In this document: positions 1 through 14,200 of the stretch, in pieces
Layout of the letters: the number at the start of each line of letters is the position of its first letter
How positions within the stretch are numbered: position 1 is the stretch's first letter
Source: Riptortus pedestris
Taxonomy: Eukaryota; Arthropoda; Insecta; Hemiptera; Alydidae
Length of the DNA stretch: 64,000 nt
NCBI GenBank assembly: GCA_019009955.1
Contig: CM032232.1
Location: 48,882,501 to 48,946,500 of the forward strand
Direction of reading: 5' to 3'
Translations under genes and position numbers: made by a program
The notes under the pieces: model-generated
The model's input: only the letters and a program-made list of their open reading frames with translations
What the model was told of the DNA's origin: nothing
Databases searched by the model: none

Positions 1-24
1 TCATTATTGTTATTTTTTTTTTAG

Positions 25-169
25 GTTAAAAGCTGTTCAGACAACTGAAGAATTAAAAGATGTACATTCTCACTTCCTCATGTATTATTCAGAAGAAGTT
101 AAAAACATGCTTGAAGCAGCAAGATTAAAACAGCGTGAAGCTGCTAAAACAAAAAGCAAAGAAATACAG
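25..169 (+). CDS. Spt6: Spt6 exon (1st in window)
   Basis: Follows a T-rich acceptor ending at 24. The first base completes a split codon, then [21 protein letters not shown], the conserved helical segment before the HTH. Ends in CAG before gtgtga, phase 0. Confidence 0.9.
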
Positions 170-780
170 GTGTGACATTAAACTTAGTATAAATTTCAAG
201 GTATTACTCTTAACTATCAAAGTACAATCTTGTAGTTATTGCAATCTCCACAGAATATTTTTGGTATGGACTTATTCTTTCTGATTTTCTTTTCATATTC
301 CTTCTGTAATTTTTTGCAATATGACATTTATCATATTTTTATTGCATTATATCTTTGTTTTTTGAGTTATATTCAATGGACCTGGTTAATTGGACTGGTC
401 ACCAGACAATCAATCGCCCTTTGTGAGACTAGGACTCCGAATTTTATTAGGAGTGTCATTAAATAAAATATTTGACCCACATGTGAACTTAACTCATATT
501 GTAGTTTACTATTAGAATTAAACCTTTCTTAAGTCTGTGTATGTGTGACTGTGCGTGCTCGTGTGTTCGTTAGAAGTTACAGAATAACATTCAATCTGAA
601 AGCGTGTTATTCTTGAAACTTGGGCTGTAAGGTTTTATTCGAATTTATAGATCTATGCTTGTTAGTAAATAAAATCACTTGAGGCAGTTTCTACATTTGT
701 ATTAGAGATACAGAAATTTTGTATAGGAAAGATACAGCTCTGGAAATTGTATATGTTACAATATATATATATATATATAT

Positions 781-829
<49 letters not shown>

Positions 830-2603
830 ATTGTATTTTCATTAAAACCTCTCTTCGCATGAAAGTATAGAATAAAATTGTGGAGTGTGGATGTATATTG
901 TTAAGCCTATTCTTCTTGGGACTAGGGGGAGCTGTGAAAAAAGGAAGTTTTTGGGACCTCAGACATAGAGATTTAGAAATGTGGCTGAGAACAGGAACTT
1001 GCTAGTATAAAATGTGTATTACATGAAAGCATGTTCATCATTGAAGGGGTGTACTTTCTGTGAACAAAATGGAAAAAATTTAAGCATTTCTCCAGGGTGC
1101 AAAAAAGTGTATATTTTGAGTTCAATTGCTGTCAAGGAGGGAAAATATATATTACAGGGAAGGGCAAACTGCAAAGGTCTGTTAACTTATTTTGGTGTTA
1201 TTGTATTCATTTTTCTAAAGAATAGATTTTACTAATTTCTAGGATGTATTAAATTTTCAGTAAATAATCGAAGGATTTTGCATATCACTGGTATATAGCA
1301 AGGTAGGGAATAGGTTGAGACATGTAAAAATTATAGTTTTTTGGAACGCAAACTGGCAGATATGGAAGGGTGGATTTGTAAAAGATTTTTTATGATTTTA
1401 GTTGATGACCTCTTTTAGAACCCTCACTTAGTTCCATATGGTCATGAAATATGCATATATTAAGCAGTAAATGTCCGAATTATGTAGTTGTGCTATGACT
1501 AGGGTAATAAGTATTTTAGTGATTAATTTTTCTACCCATTCTCGAATTGATACTTATAATTAAATTAAATGTACATAAATTGATTTGTTCAAGTTGGATG
1601 AAAATGGTGATCCCATTGAAAGTGGGGATGGAGAAACAGAAGGACAAGAGGAACAGCAACATCCACAAGAAGAATTGCCCCCTTCAGTCAAGCATACAAT
1701 TCGTTCTGGACCTTACGCCATTTGCCGAAGAGCTGGAATAGGTAAGCTCATCAGTTATGACAGTGTTTATTATTAGAAAAACATTATTCTTAAAAGTAGG
1801 CAATTTAAATTTTAAGGTAAATTAAAATTAATTTTGTAGGGTAGAAAATGTTTTTAATAAAACTTTTCACCTGGTTCGCTATGGCTAAAAAATTTACTGT
1901 GGTTTATTTTTAGGTGGGTTTGCTAAACGTTTTGGTCTCAAACCTGAAGAGTTTGCTGAGAACCTAAGAGATAATTACCAACGCCATGATGTTGAACAAG
2001 AACCATCAATGCCTTTAGATATTGCTAAGGAATATGTCTCTACGTAAGTTTTACTTGAACATGCTCTCTTGAAATCACATAATAATAATTCTGTATTGAT
2101 CGCTAGTGAACTGTATGAAAATAGTTGTGGAATAAGGTAGTCTGAACTTTCAATTTCTGTATTTAGTTTTCTATTAATTTACAGACATCTTATTTCGAAG
2201 CTGTCTATAATGACCAGATATCTTGTGTACAAAACTTTAATTTATTAGATTATATGATTTCGATTTCATTTTTTTTTTTTTATTTAATTATTTATTTAAT
2301 GCATTAACCTCATTGTGCCACGGCCTTTCAAAAATACGCCCTAGATGAAATAATTTACCTTTTTAACTGTGTATTATATACTGCTTTCTATTGCTCAGCT
2401 ATTTTCTTTCTTCCCCATGGTCTTTGTTAGTTTTAATCATTTTAAGCAGTTAAAAATGAAAGACTATGGTTTCCGTTTGTTGGATTAAACTAATCTTCCC
2501 TGCCTGTTTACAATTTGTAGTTTCTTTGAGTAAATATAACATATAGGTATATTGAGCTAAAGACATTTTAGAGAATTACCAGACACCACTTTGTAAATAT
2601 ATG

Positions 2604-2663
<60 letters not shown>

Positions 2664-5600
2664 GAGGGGAGGTCAAAAAGTTCCCGGCCTAACTATGAAG
2701 GAGGGAATTAAGATAAAGGACTTTGAGCTTGTCATGTTTACCTAATCCATAGTAATACTCACACAAATTTTTATAATCCTACTATCACTTGTCTATATAA
2801 TACTTTTATTATCATCAGTTTGCACTTGTCTTTAAAATGAGCAACATTGAGTACAGAGATGTGATGAAATTCTTAGTCAAAGAAGGCATAAGGCCTTCAG
2901 AAATTTTTGAACGCCTTAGGAACGTGTATGGGGACTTGTCCCCTAGCTATAGTACTGTGAAATATTGGTGTAGTTTATTCAAAATGGGGCGAGAATCCTT
3001 AGAAGACGACTCGCGACCAGGAAGGCCTGTGGAAGCAACCACCCCAGACATCATCAACCGCATAGAGGACTTGGTGCTCAATGATGGCCGTCTAAAGAAG
3101 AAGCAGATCGCGAGGATGGTTGGTGTATCGGAAACTACCGTGCTAAACATTCTACACACCCACCTCGGCATGTCAAAGGTTAGTGCACGATGGGTTCCCA
3201 GAAACCTCTCGTCAGCTCAAAGGAAAGTGAGAATCGATTGCTGCAAAGAATTTTTGTCGCTTTGTGGTTCAAATCCCATGAATCTTTTGACACGAATAGT
3301 GACTGGGGACGAGACCTGGGTCCACCACTATGATCCGGAGTCTAAACAGGAGTCAATGCAGTGGCGTAGGAAAGGCGACAAGCCACCTGTCAAGTTCAAG
3401 GTCACACCCTCGGCAGGCAAGATTATGGCCACAATTTTTTGGGATTCAGAAGGAATCCTGTTGATTGATTACAAAGACAAAGGTGAAACAATCACGGGAG
3501 AGTACTATTGTAATGTTCTGACCCGTCTTAGAGAATCAATCAAGGAGAAGAGGAGGGGGAAGCTGAGTCGAGGAATCATGCTGCTTCATGACAATGCTCC
3601 CGTGCACACCTCTCGTAAAGTGATGGGTACACTTGACACCTTTGGCTTTGATTTGATCGGCCATCCACCCTACAGCCCGGATCTGGCTCCCAGTGACTAC
3701 TTTCTGTTCCCAAACCTCAAAAAGGACCTAAGGGGAAGAAGATTTTTAGACGACATTGAACTCAAATAGGCTATTGATGCTCATTTTGAATCCAAAGAAG
3801 AAAATTATTATTTGGGGAGTTTAGAAAAATGAATAAATAGATGTAATAAATGTATAAATAACAAAGGACATTATATTGAAAAATAATGCACGTTTTGTGT
3901 TTTTATTTCATTTCCTTATGGGTCAGGCCGGGAACTTTTTGACCTCCCCTCATATATATATATATATGATTCTGACACATTTTTGCACATATAATTTATC
4001 TTTTTAGCTAGACTTGAAGTAAATTCTATATAAACTAAGATATTATCCACTTTTTATCATTTCAGAAAATAATTTAGAGAAGTATTTTTAGTTTAATTAC
4101 AAAGTTGTTTTGCTGAATTTGGTATTAAAACAATATGTTTTGGAGAAGATATGTTTCTTAGGTTTTTAAATGATGTGGTGATATTCCAATAAAAAAAAAA
4201 ATCATCTTTTTTAAATATGAGGACTAATGGCCTCCATCTTCAGTGCATTCCTCTTAATTCTTTTCCAACTGTTGTTTTTGTTTATATTTTTTTATTTAAT
4301 GTCACCAGGTCAGTTCACAGAGTCTCACTCTTAAACAATGTTCACTTTTGTTGTATAAGGATGGGTTATTTTGTATGAAGCAATTATCTCATTGTAGCCG
4401 GTAGACTGCCTTAAAGCAAGTGAATAGTCTAGGGAAATTAGATCTAAGGAGTGTTGGTTATTTTGTGATCAATATTTCCAATCAAATGTACCGGGTCCTG
4501 GAAAAACAGCTGGGAACAGAGAGCACTCTGGCGGGGATTTTTGTAATCTATCACAACATGTTATCTTGAGTTGTAGCTGCTTTTTTCAAATAGAAGTTTT
4601 TATCCAAAGTCATCTGTTTAATCATTTTCCCAAACCCTTCAGGTTATGGGCCCAGTGATTGCTTAAATCGTTTTCTATCGAGAAAAAGTATAGATTCGAT
4701 CGAAAAACTTCATGAAAAGTGTAAATCTCGTGTGTTGTCCCCATGTGCAGTGAGGTTAGGTTGTGAACAGTTGATTATTTCGCTGAATTTCGTTCATCAT
4801 GACATCAAACCACCCTCCATCGGTTGAGAAACTTCTCGGCAGACAAAAATACGCTTCGTGGAAATTTGCAGCTAAGGCATATTTGAATCTTGACGATTTG
4901 TGGCGTGTGGTCGATGGATAGTAAAAGATCGGAAAGCTTTTTCAAAAATAGTACTTATTATCGATCCAATTGTGTTCCCACACATAGAAAGTGCATCTAC
5001 AGCCAAGGAGGCTTGGGACAACTTGAAGACTGCATTCGAGGACAATGGTCTTACCAGGAAGGTAGGTCTTTTGAGATCATTGATAACGACCAGACTAGAA
5101 AACTGTTCTTCAGTTGAAGAATATGTCAATAAAATTATGTCAACATCACAGAGGCTCACTGATATTGGCTTCAAAGTGGATGATGAGTGGCTCGGGACAA
5201 TTTTATTGGCGGGCTTGTCTGATGAATACAAGCCAATGATCATGGGTTTAGAGAGCTCGGGACTGAAAATCACAGGAGACTCGATTAAAGTAAAAATTCT
5301 CCAGGATGTGAAGACTCCCGCACATTCACATACACCCAGTAGTGAGACAGCATTGTTCTCCCAGGGGAAGGGTTCCAAAGGCAAAGGAAAACATAAAATT
5401 GAGTGTTATGCATGTCACAAAAGGGGACATTATGCTTCACAGTGCCGTACCAAGAAGATGGAGACCCAAGATCGTAAGAAACAAGATTCTACTGAAAATT
5501 CAAATCAAGGAAAACCCAAAGGTAAAGCATTTTTTGCTTACATGTCTAGACCTAATGACACTAGCAACAGTGTAGATTTTTTTCTTGACTCGGGTTGCAG

Positions 5601-8600
5601 TTCTCACCTAGTCAATGACATAGATATACTAGACAATGTATCTGGTGATTCAGATTTAAAAATTTCGACAATAAATAATGTAAATTTATCTGCTCAGGCT
5701 GTTGGTACAACCAACATTTCACTGATAGTTAATGGACAGGCTGATAGCGTTGTAGCGCATGATGTACATTACGTGCCAGGTATAGGTGCTAACCTATTAT
5801 CAGTCAGCAAAATTACTGATAAGGGACATTCGGTCATATTCACCAAAGAAATGGGAAAGGTCATTGACCCTAATGGTGAAGTATTAGCCACAGCTAAAAG
5901 GAAGAATGGGATCTACAAGCTTGATACCATGAAGGACAGAATATTACCTACCTATTTCGCTGAAGATGCAGGTTCCCTAATGCATCGACGTTTAGGACAT
6001 CTTTCCAGGAAGGGGATGAACCTACTTCAAGACATGTGTACAGGTATTGATAAAATAACACCTAATGATGATCCATGTGAAGTCTGCTTATTAGGGAAGC
6101 ATGCTCGACTACCCTTCAGAGCCAGTAAGAGCCGAGCAAAGGAGATCTTGGAAGTTCTACATATGGATTTATGTGGACCCATGGAAAATTTATCCATAGG
6201 TGGAAGTAAATATTTTTTCACCTTAATTGACGACTTCTCTCGTTACACATTCGTGTATTTTCTTTCAGAAAAGAACAAAGTGAGTGATATTTTTGCTGAA
6301 TTTCGGGCTCTGGTTGAAACTCAGACAGGGAAGAAAATCAAGTGTGTGAGGTCTGACAATGGGACTGAGTTCGTCAACTCAAAGTTCAAAGCTGGACTTA
6401 TTTCTGCAGGAATCAGGCATCAACTGACCGTTAGGTACTCGCCACAGAGTAACGGAGTGGCTGAACGAGCCAACAGATCCATTGTGGAGAAGGCTCGCAC
6501 TGTGTTACAGGATGCTGGTTTGCCCAAAAGCTATTGGGCAGAAGCTGTTTCTACGGCCGTTTACCTCAACAATCGCGCACCGACAAAGGCTGTTGTCGGG
6601 AGGACTCCATATGAAGCGTGGTATGGTAAGAGGCCTGATATGTCTCACTTGAGGATTTTTAGATGTCCGGCTATGGCACAGGTTCCCAAGGAAATCCGAA
6701 GAAAATGAGATCCTAAATCGGCAAAATACATTTTTGTTGGATACTCAGAGGAAATCAAAGGGTATCGATTAATTGATCCTGAAACGAAGAAGGTTACTAT
6801 GAGTCGAGATGTTGTTTTTCTTGAAACTTCAAACCAAGAAAGACATAAGCCTCGACAGCTGCCTACTACGTCAGTATTTTTAGATGTGGATGAGCCGCCT
6901 GCTCTCCAGGATACAACCAATTCACAAGAGGACGTTTCTGATGAGAATACGGAATCAGGATACGACCATCAGACTGATTCTGATGATTCAGTGCCAGGAT
7001 CTGTCTCTAGCGAGCCAGATATCCAGGAGGAGAACTCACCTCAGGTTCGACGATCCAGTCGTGTGCCGAAACCAAAAAATATGAGTGATTTCGTCACAAA
7101 TCTAGCTGCACTGAACCCCATTGAAGAACCATTGACCGCAGATGAGGCGCTCAAAGGTCCGTACTCCAAGCAATGGAGATTGGCGATGGAAGACGAACTG
7201 AATTCGTTTAAGAAAAACAAGACATATGACTGGGTAAAGTTACCTACAGGGAAGAAACCCTTACAAGCCAAATGGGTATTCAAAGTGAAAAATCCAGATA
7301 GCGAAAACCCTAAATTCAAAGCTCGATTAGTGGTGAAGGGGTGTGCTCAGCGTGCTGGCATAGACTACGAAGAAACTTTCTCCCCCGTTCTCAAGTACAC
7401 ATCACTAAGATATTTGTTCGCGCTTGCTGTGAAGAAAAATTTGAAGGTCTTTCACATGGACGTTAAAACCGCATATCTACACGGTGATTTGGAGGAGGAG
7501 ATTTATGTTACACCTCCAGAAGCAGCAGAGCAGCACAAGAATCGTGTTTGGCGACTAAAGAAGTCCATGTATGGACTAAAACAGAGTGGAAGGTGTTGGA
7601 ATCAAACTCTTCATCAATCCTTGACAGAGCTGTCACTCACACAGTCAGAGGCCGACCCCTGCATCTACTACAGGAGTGTTGATAGCGACTATATTGTTGT
7701 AGCAGTATATGTCGACGATTTGTTGATTTTTACTAATAAAGAGGAATTGAAAACCAAGTTGAAGAGAGAACTTCAAACAAAGTATGGTATGACTGACTTG
7801 GGTGAGGCGAAGAACTGCCTTGGCATGAACCTTACAAGAGACGAAGCCACTGGGAAACTGTGGATTGACCAATCTGCCTATACTGAGAAAATCCTACAGC
7901 GCTTCAACATGGCTGAAGCGAAGCCTGTGTCTACTCCGATGGAACACGGACAGAAGGACCCCGAGGATGATGAGGACTGCCCTGCATCTGTGCCATACCT
8001 GGAGGCGGTAGGAAGTTTACTTTATCTTTGCCAAATTTCGAGGCCCGATATATGTTTTGCAGTCAATCATGTGAGTAGATTTTGTAAAAAACCTAAAAAG
8101 AGTCATTGGATTAATGTTAAAAGGATTTTTAGGTATTTGAGAGGGACTCAAAATTGAAAATTGGAATTTTCTAAACATGGAAATCAAGAATTGGAATGTT
8201 ATAGTGATGCGGATTGGGCAAATCAAGTTAATGACAGACATTCAATAACTGGAAGTTGTTTTAAATTTATGAATGGTTTAATTTCTTGGAGTACTAAGAA
8301 ACAGAGTACAGTCTCACTTTCAACTGTTGAAAGTGAGTATATTGCATTGTCATTTACGGTTCAGGAAGCTTTATGGTTAAAAGTTTTAATGAATGAAATT
8401 GAGCCAAATTGTTACAACTTTCCAACAAAGATTTTTTGTGATAATATGGGTGCAATTCATCTAGCAAGAAATTCAGTTACGAGTCAAAGGTCTAAACATA
8501 TAGATGTTAGACATCATTTTTTGAGAACACATGTCAATAATAAAAATATTGTGCTGGGGCATATGCCCACTGAAGAAATGCTCTCTGATATTTTGACGAA

Positions 8601-11231
8601 ACCTTTAAGTAGGGAAAAACATGAATATTTTTTCAAGTGTTTTGGACTTATAAAGTAAATTGTATTGTTTTACAAAGTAAATTGTATTGTTTTTGGAAAT
8701 ATCGCTCAAGGGGAAGTGTTGGTTATTTTGTGATCAATATTTCCAATCAAATGTACCGGGTCCTGGAAAAACAGCTGGGAACAGAGAGCACTCTGGCGGG
8801 GATTTTTGTAATCTATCACAACATGTTATCTTGAGTTGTAGCTGCTTTTTTCAAATAGAAGTTTTTATCCAAAGTCATCTGTTTAATCATTTTCCCAAAC
8901 CCTTCAAGGAGCCCTTTAGAACTATCAACCTGAGTTCTAGGAAGGTGTAATTACTCCTTCTGTCCATTATCCCATTTGTTTATTTTGTGGCCATATGTAT
9001 ACCTTTGATTGTCCCTAACCAATAATGAATACTTACTATATTATATACAAGGATACTAAATGAAAATAATAATTTTAACGACATGTCTTAAAAAAATTAA
9101 GCATTTAAAATAATTAATATTAAATTATAATATTTGTATACCCAATGGTTCTTCTTCATTTATATACCAAAGTAACAATCGAAGTGGAAAAAAAAAACAA
9201 TGTAAAACTATGAAACGTTTGTTTATTGTATGGCAGAGTGAAATATGTGTTTCACACAAAAGTATCCTACTTGTTTCACTCAAAATTTATTCTTGCACCT
9301 TATCACATTTTTGGGACTATTTAAATAAAGTTTTATTAATAATATAATGATTTAATAAACAAACACATATTTACAGAAAATTTCAATCTCCTGAAGATGT
9401 TTTGAAAGCTGCCAAGTTCATGGTTGCAACTCAACTCAGCAGAGAACCACTTGTAAGGAGGTGTATGAGGGACATTTTCTTTGAGAAAGCAAAAATTGAT
9501 GTGCATCCTACAAAAAAAGGTGCTAAAGAAGTTGATGAAAATCATCCGTGTTACACGTAAGGCTTTTCTTACTGCATTTTAATACTAATAATTATTTTTA
9601 CCTTAATTTAGAATTAATAATTAACTGGTTAAGTGTATGCTTTGGAAAAAAAATGTTTTTGTATTTTTTATTATTATGTTTATGCTCTTTATATTCCTGT
9701 TCCCTCTTTTTTTATCATAGTTTATCTATTTTCAGTATATTTGTTATTGTGTATGTTTACGTGTGTGCATGTATACATATATATTGTTTTCCTTTGTTTA
9801 ACCTATGACAGTAGAAGTCTTATTAAATAAACAATAGCTGAATCTTGTAGATTAGCCATGTGTCCTAACTTTTAGCCATTTCTTGAGCTTGGAACCACCC
9901 ACATTGACAGGAGCCCAACACAGTAGATATGTTAAGTGAACATAATGTAGAAAAAAAACATAACATTAATCCAGTGATAAATTATTGTCTGGATGGAAAG
10001 GATTAGGTTAGAAGTATAATTACTTAGGAAGCATCTCAGTTTAGTTCTTAGTTTCTAGCATTATTCAGAATTATTGCATCAGTGGTATTTGGATATGGCA
10101 TTGCTTATGATGATAGTCTTAGAAAATATCATAGGAGGTTTATTCTTGTAAAAGGAATTTAGTTGTAATGCAGGTATTATACCTTATCAAACTAGTTGGA
10201 ATAGTAAAGTTTTACAAATAATGTGCCGCACTATACTACAGAAGTTAATAATTCGTATTATTGTTGATAATTTAGCACTCCTTTTTTGCAGGATGAAATA
10301 TTTAAAAGGAAAACCTGTTAGAGACTTAACTGGTGATCAATTCTTAAAATTATACATTGCACATCAAGATAAGCTACTTGAAGTTTCTATCAGTGATCAC
10401 ATTGGAGGCCATACTACTACATCCTATATTGAAGAACTTAAACAACTGTACTATAGGGTAATTTATTTTTCAATATCCTATTTAAAAAAGAAAAAAAACT
10501 TGTGAGTTATTACATTTAATTAACGGTTATTTGATGAATCTAGGAGTTACCAGATGAATGAAAGACTCATAATTTAATTTTTATTTTTTATTTTTAGGAT
10601 GAATTCATGCAACATGTTCAAGAATGGAATAATATTCGCCAAGAATGTGTTGAAGTAGCAATCAAGAAAATGCTTATTCCTGATCTTATTAAGGAATTGA
10701 ATATACGTTTGCTTGAAGAGGCTAAAGAACATGTTTTAAGGTCATGCGCAAGGAAAGTTTACAACTGGATTAAGGTTATTTTATTGAATTAAATAATTTT
10801 TGTTGGATCACTTTCTGTTAGAATTATCTACAAACCACTTTTTTTTTTAATGTATAGGTTGCCCCATTCCAAGTAGAATTTGGAGATGATGATGATGATG
10901 AATGGGACTCTAGTAAAGGAATTAGAGTGATGGGAGTTGCTTATGTTCCTGATCTTGCACAAGCGGCATATGCTTGCATGACAGCTCCCGATGGTGAATG
11001 TACAGACTTATTGAGACTTCCACATTTATTGAAAAGGAAAAACACTTGGAGGGAAGCAGATAGATTCCAAAAAGTAAATATTATTGTATTCATTTTATTT
11101 ATGACCCTTCAAAACTGCATATTTGCTAGATCTTGTTATTTTAAGATAATCATACCCAGTAAATACAATGTCTGTTGGAGAGAACAGATATTAATACTGT
11201 GAAAAATTGTTTTATTAATTGAGTAGGTAAA

Positions 11232-11284
<53 letters not shown>

Positions 11285-14200
11285 TGGAGGAGGTATTTTC
11301 TTTTCATATTATCCCTATGAAAGTCACATTATTTAGTACATGTTCCATGCTGTTTAGCATGTTAGTACTAGTACTAATACTAGGTGAGTTTCAGATGTCA
11401 ATAAATCACTTGAGATTGGCTATCTGAAAATTCAAAAATATGCATGTCTCCTTCACTTCATATATTAATAATCCAACTAATTTATTTTTTGAATTTTTCT
11501 ATGTCTTGAGTGAATTTAATACTTTTTGCTGTATATACTAATTCCCTGGAATGAAATTAATGGCATGAGTTTTCCCCATCTGGCATTATATGCATGCATT
11601 TTCATTTGTAAATTTTTACTTTCAAGTTGATTAAAAACTTTCTAGTTTCTTCTCTCTGGAAAATGATAGTTCATTAGAACTCAGGCGCAACAAACTCTTG
11701 TTTGTTTCCTCATTTCTATTTTTTTCAGAAATAGGTACTGGCATTTACTCTTTTTGTATTCAGGGTGATAAAGAAATTATTTTCTTTACAGGAACATAAT
11801 TTATCTCTTATAAAAAATTTCATCCTGAATAAGAAACCTCATGCAATTGTTATTGGAGGAGAATCAAGAGATGCGCTAATGGTGGCTGCCGATTTAAGAG
11901 AGATAGTCGCTAATCTGGTTGAAGATGAACAGTTTCCTCAAATCCCTGTGGAAATTATGGACAATGACTTAGCCAAAGTTTATGCAAATTCATTGAAGGG
12001 AGAGGTTTGTATATTACTATTATTGAACTTGGACAGCAGTTCCATTCACATAGCTTAAATTAATGTGTAATATACATATTATATGTATATAAAATCTTTC
12101 TATTATTTTTGTTGATTAAATATTCCTGAAATTTTATCAGATCGTAAGGCCTATGTAATTTTGGATTGATGTTAATTTCAGAGTGACTTCAGGGAATATC
12201 CAATGCTCTTGAGGCAAGCAATATCACTTGCACGAAGGCTTCAAGACCCATTAGTTGAATTTTCTCAGCTTTGTACCCCTGAAGATGAAATTTTATGTCT
12301 GAGGTTCCATCCCCTTCAGGTAAAGTGTTATATTTTTTTCTTATACTTCTTTTTTCTATCTTATATCATTTTTAAATTCATCATATAATTTCTTTTATTT
12401 GTATTTTATTATGTATGAAGTGCACTCTTAATATTTAATACTAATACTAGCTAAGGTTACTCGTCTTCGCTCGGTTAATCATGACTGCATTGCTGGGGGA
12501 GTCTGAATAATGGTTGTAACTTCTTTTGGCATTACTATGCACTCTATATAGTAATTCAACTTCTGCAGAATTACTCCTATTTGTCCACAGTTGCATAATT
12601 CTGGTTGGGGGGAGGGGTTTTCTTTTATTCATTTAGATTCATTGTCGAGAAAGCTTGGTTTTATGTTTTCATAAATATCTTCATTTTAATTTTAAGAAGA
12701 GAGAAGGAGTATTTTTCAGGAATTTATGTTCATTATAGGTTAGTTTCTTACTATGAATTAGGACTACCCAGGAAGGGTTGGTCACCCCCTCCTGCTCCAT
12801 TTTTAAATTAATAACTCACTGTTCATGTTTTAATTAGTAAATTATGTTTTTATTATATCTCAAATGCAACAAGCCACTATGACACTTTATTTGTTTGTCT
12901 AATTTTCTTTTCTATTTCATTGGAATGTTTGTGTTGTCTGAATCCTTCAATGGTTTTTATTATTAATTAAATTGTATGTAAAAAATATTTAATCTTAAAA
13001 AATAGTCATAATATAATTATTTACAGGAACAACTTCCCAGAGAAGAGCTATTGGAAACAGTTACATTGGAATTTGTTAATAGGACAAACGAAGTGGGAGT
13101 AGATATTAATGAAGTTGTTGCTAATCCAATATGTGGGAACCTTGTTCAATTTGTATGTGGTCTGGGTCCAAGGAAAGGAACAACCCTTATCAAAATTCTG
13201 AAGCAAACAAATCAACGGCTTGAAAACCGTACTCAGCTTGTTACGACATGCCATATGGGGCCAAAAGTTTTCATTAACTGTGCTGGATTCATAAAGATAG
13301 ACACAAATGCACTTGGAGATAGGTTAGTATTGAGATAAAACACTAAATTACATTTTGTAGTGGTTTCAAATTGTTCTATACATTTCTGCTCTGAGTCAGA
13401 TTAGAATTGCCCATTCTTATTTATACGTGTGTTTATTACCTGAAGCCTAAATCTCTAGCCGTTCCCGTCAACAAGAGAGTTATCATTTTTCATTGAAACA
13501 TACAAGGGAAGAGAGTTACAAGAACATATAGTTGTTTACTTCAGCTTATAGCTCATGCCCATAGTGCATGAGGCTTATTGTAATTAAGGGATCAGAAAGA
13601 TTGGAGAAACTCAAAGCCACAATTGTTAGTGGCTTTAAGTTAACTTGTGGTAGACATTAACCAGGTTGAGTATACGACCTATAACTTAAGATATCTTCAT
13701 ATTTATTTGCCTGAGTCAGAGTAAATTGTGATATTGAAGGTATCCATCCATATACATGAAATGTGTTTATTACATTAAATGCTATTACAACATAATAAGA
13801 TAGGTCAATTTTCCCCCCTATAATCAATTTTTATTTTATGTTAATTAAATTCTTTAAAAATTATTGAATTACATTTATACTTATGTAATACATTTGCTAT
13901 AAAGTTACATCAAATTCTAAGAATACATTGTATAAAATTCATCAATTTAAATAATTATATAGAATAAATTAGTTTCATTAACAATCTTAATACAGCTAAC
14001 TATAAATATGTACAACTTTTTTACAACTCTAAAACATACATATTTTTAATTTGTTGTATGTAAATTTATTAAAGGATGACAAGCTTTATAAATTATTTTA
14101 GACCGATATTTATGACAAATATTTAGTAGTTTTATTTAATACATTCCTCTGGTCAAGTCCTCAGTCTCCTGCCAGTGGAAGATCAAGTAGTCTAGCTAGA

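Larger units (their letters stand above)
4452..8906 (+). mobile_element. Ty1/copia LTR retrotransposon, structurally complete, ORF broken
   Basis: 4455 bp bounded by two 190-bp LTRs that I read as identical base for base, flanked by a perfect 5-bp target duplication AGGAG (4447-4451 and 8907-8911). Order Gag, protease, integrase, reverse transcriptase, RNase H is the copia order (integrase before RT). The primer site follows the 5' LTR directly and a purine tract precedes the 3' LTR. The single polyprotein frame carries one frameshift and two stops. Sense orientation in Spt6 intron 3. Confidence 0.97.

Noticed and set aside
1014..1235. 73-codon Cys-containing ORF
   Set aside because: Intronic, no recognisable homology or codon bias.
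2947..3171. Minus-strand ORF opposite the mariner transposase
   Set aside because: Shadow of the real transposase frame.
7041..7319. Minus-strand ORF inside copia
   Set aside because: Antisense shadow of the RT region.
9548..9808. 86-codon hydrophobic ORF
   Set aside because: Lies within Spt6 intron 4 immediately after the donor site; Phe/Leu/Tyr-rich from T-rich sequence.
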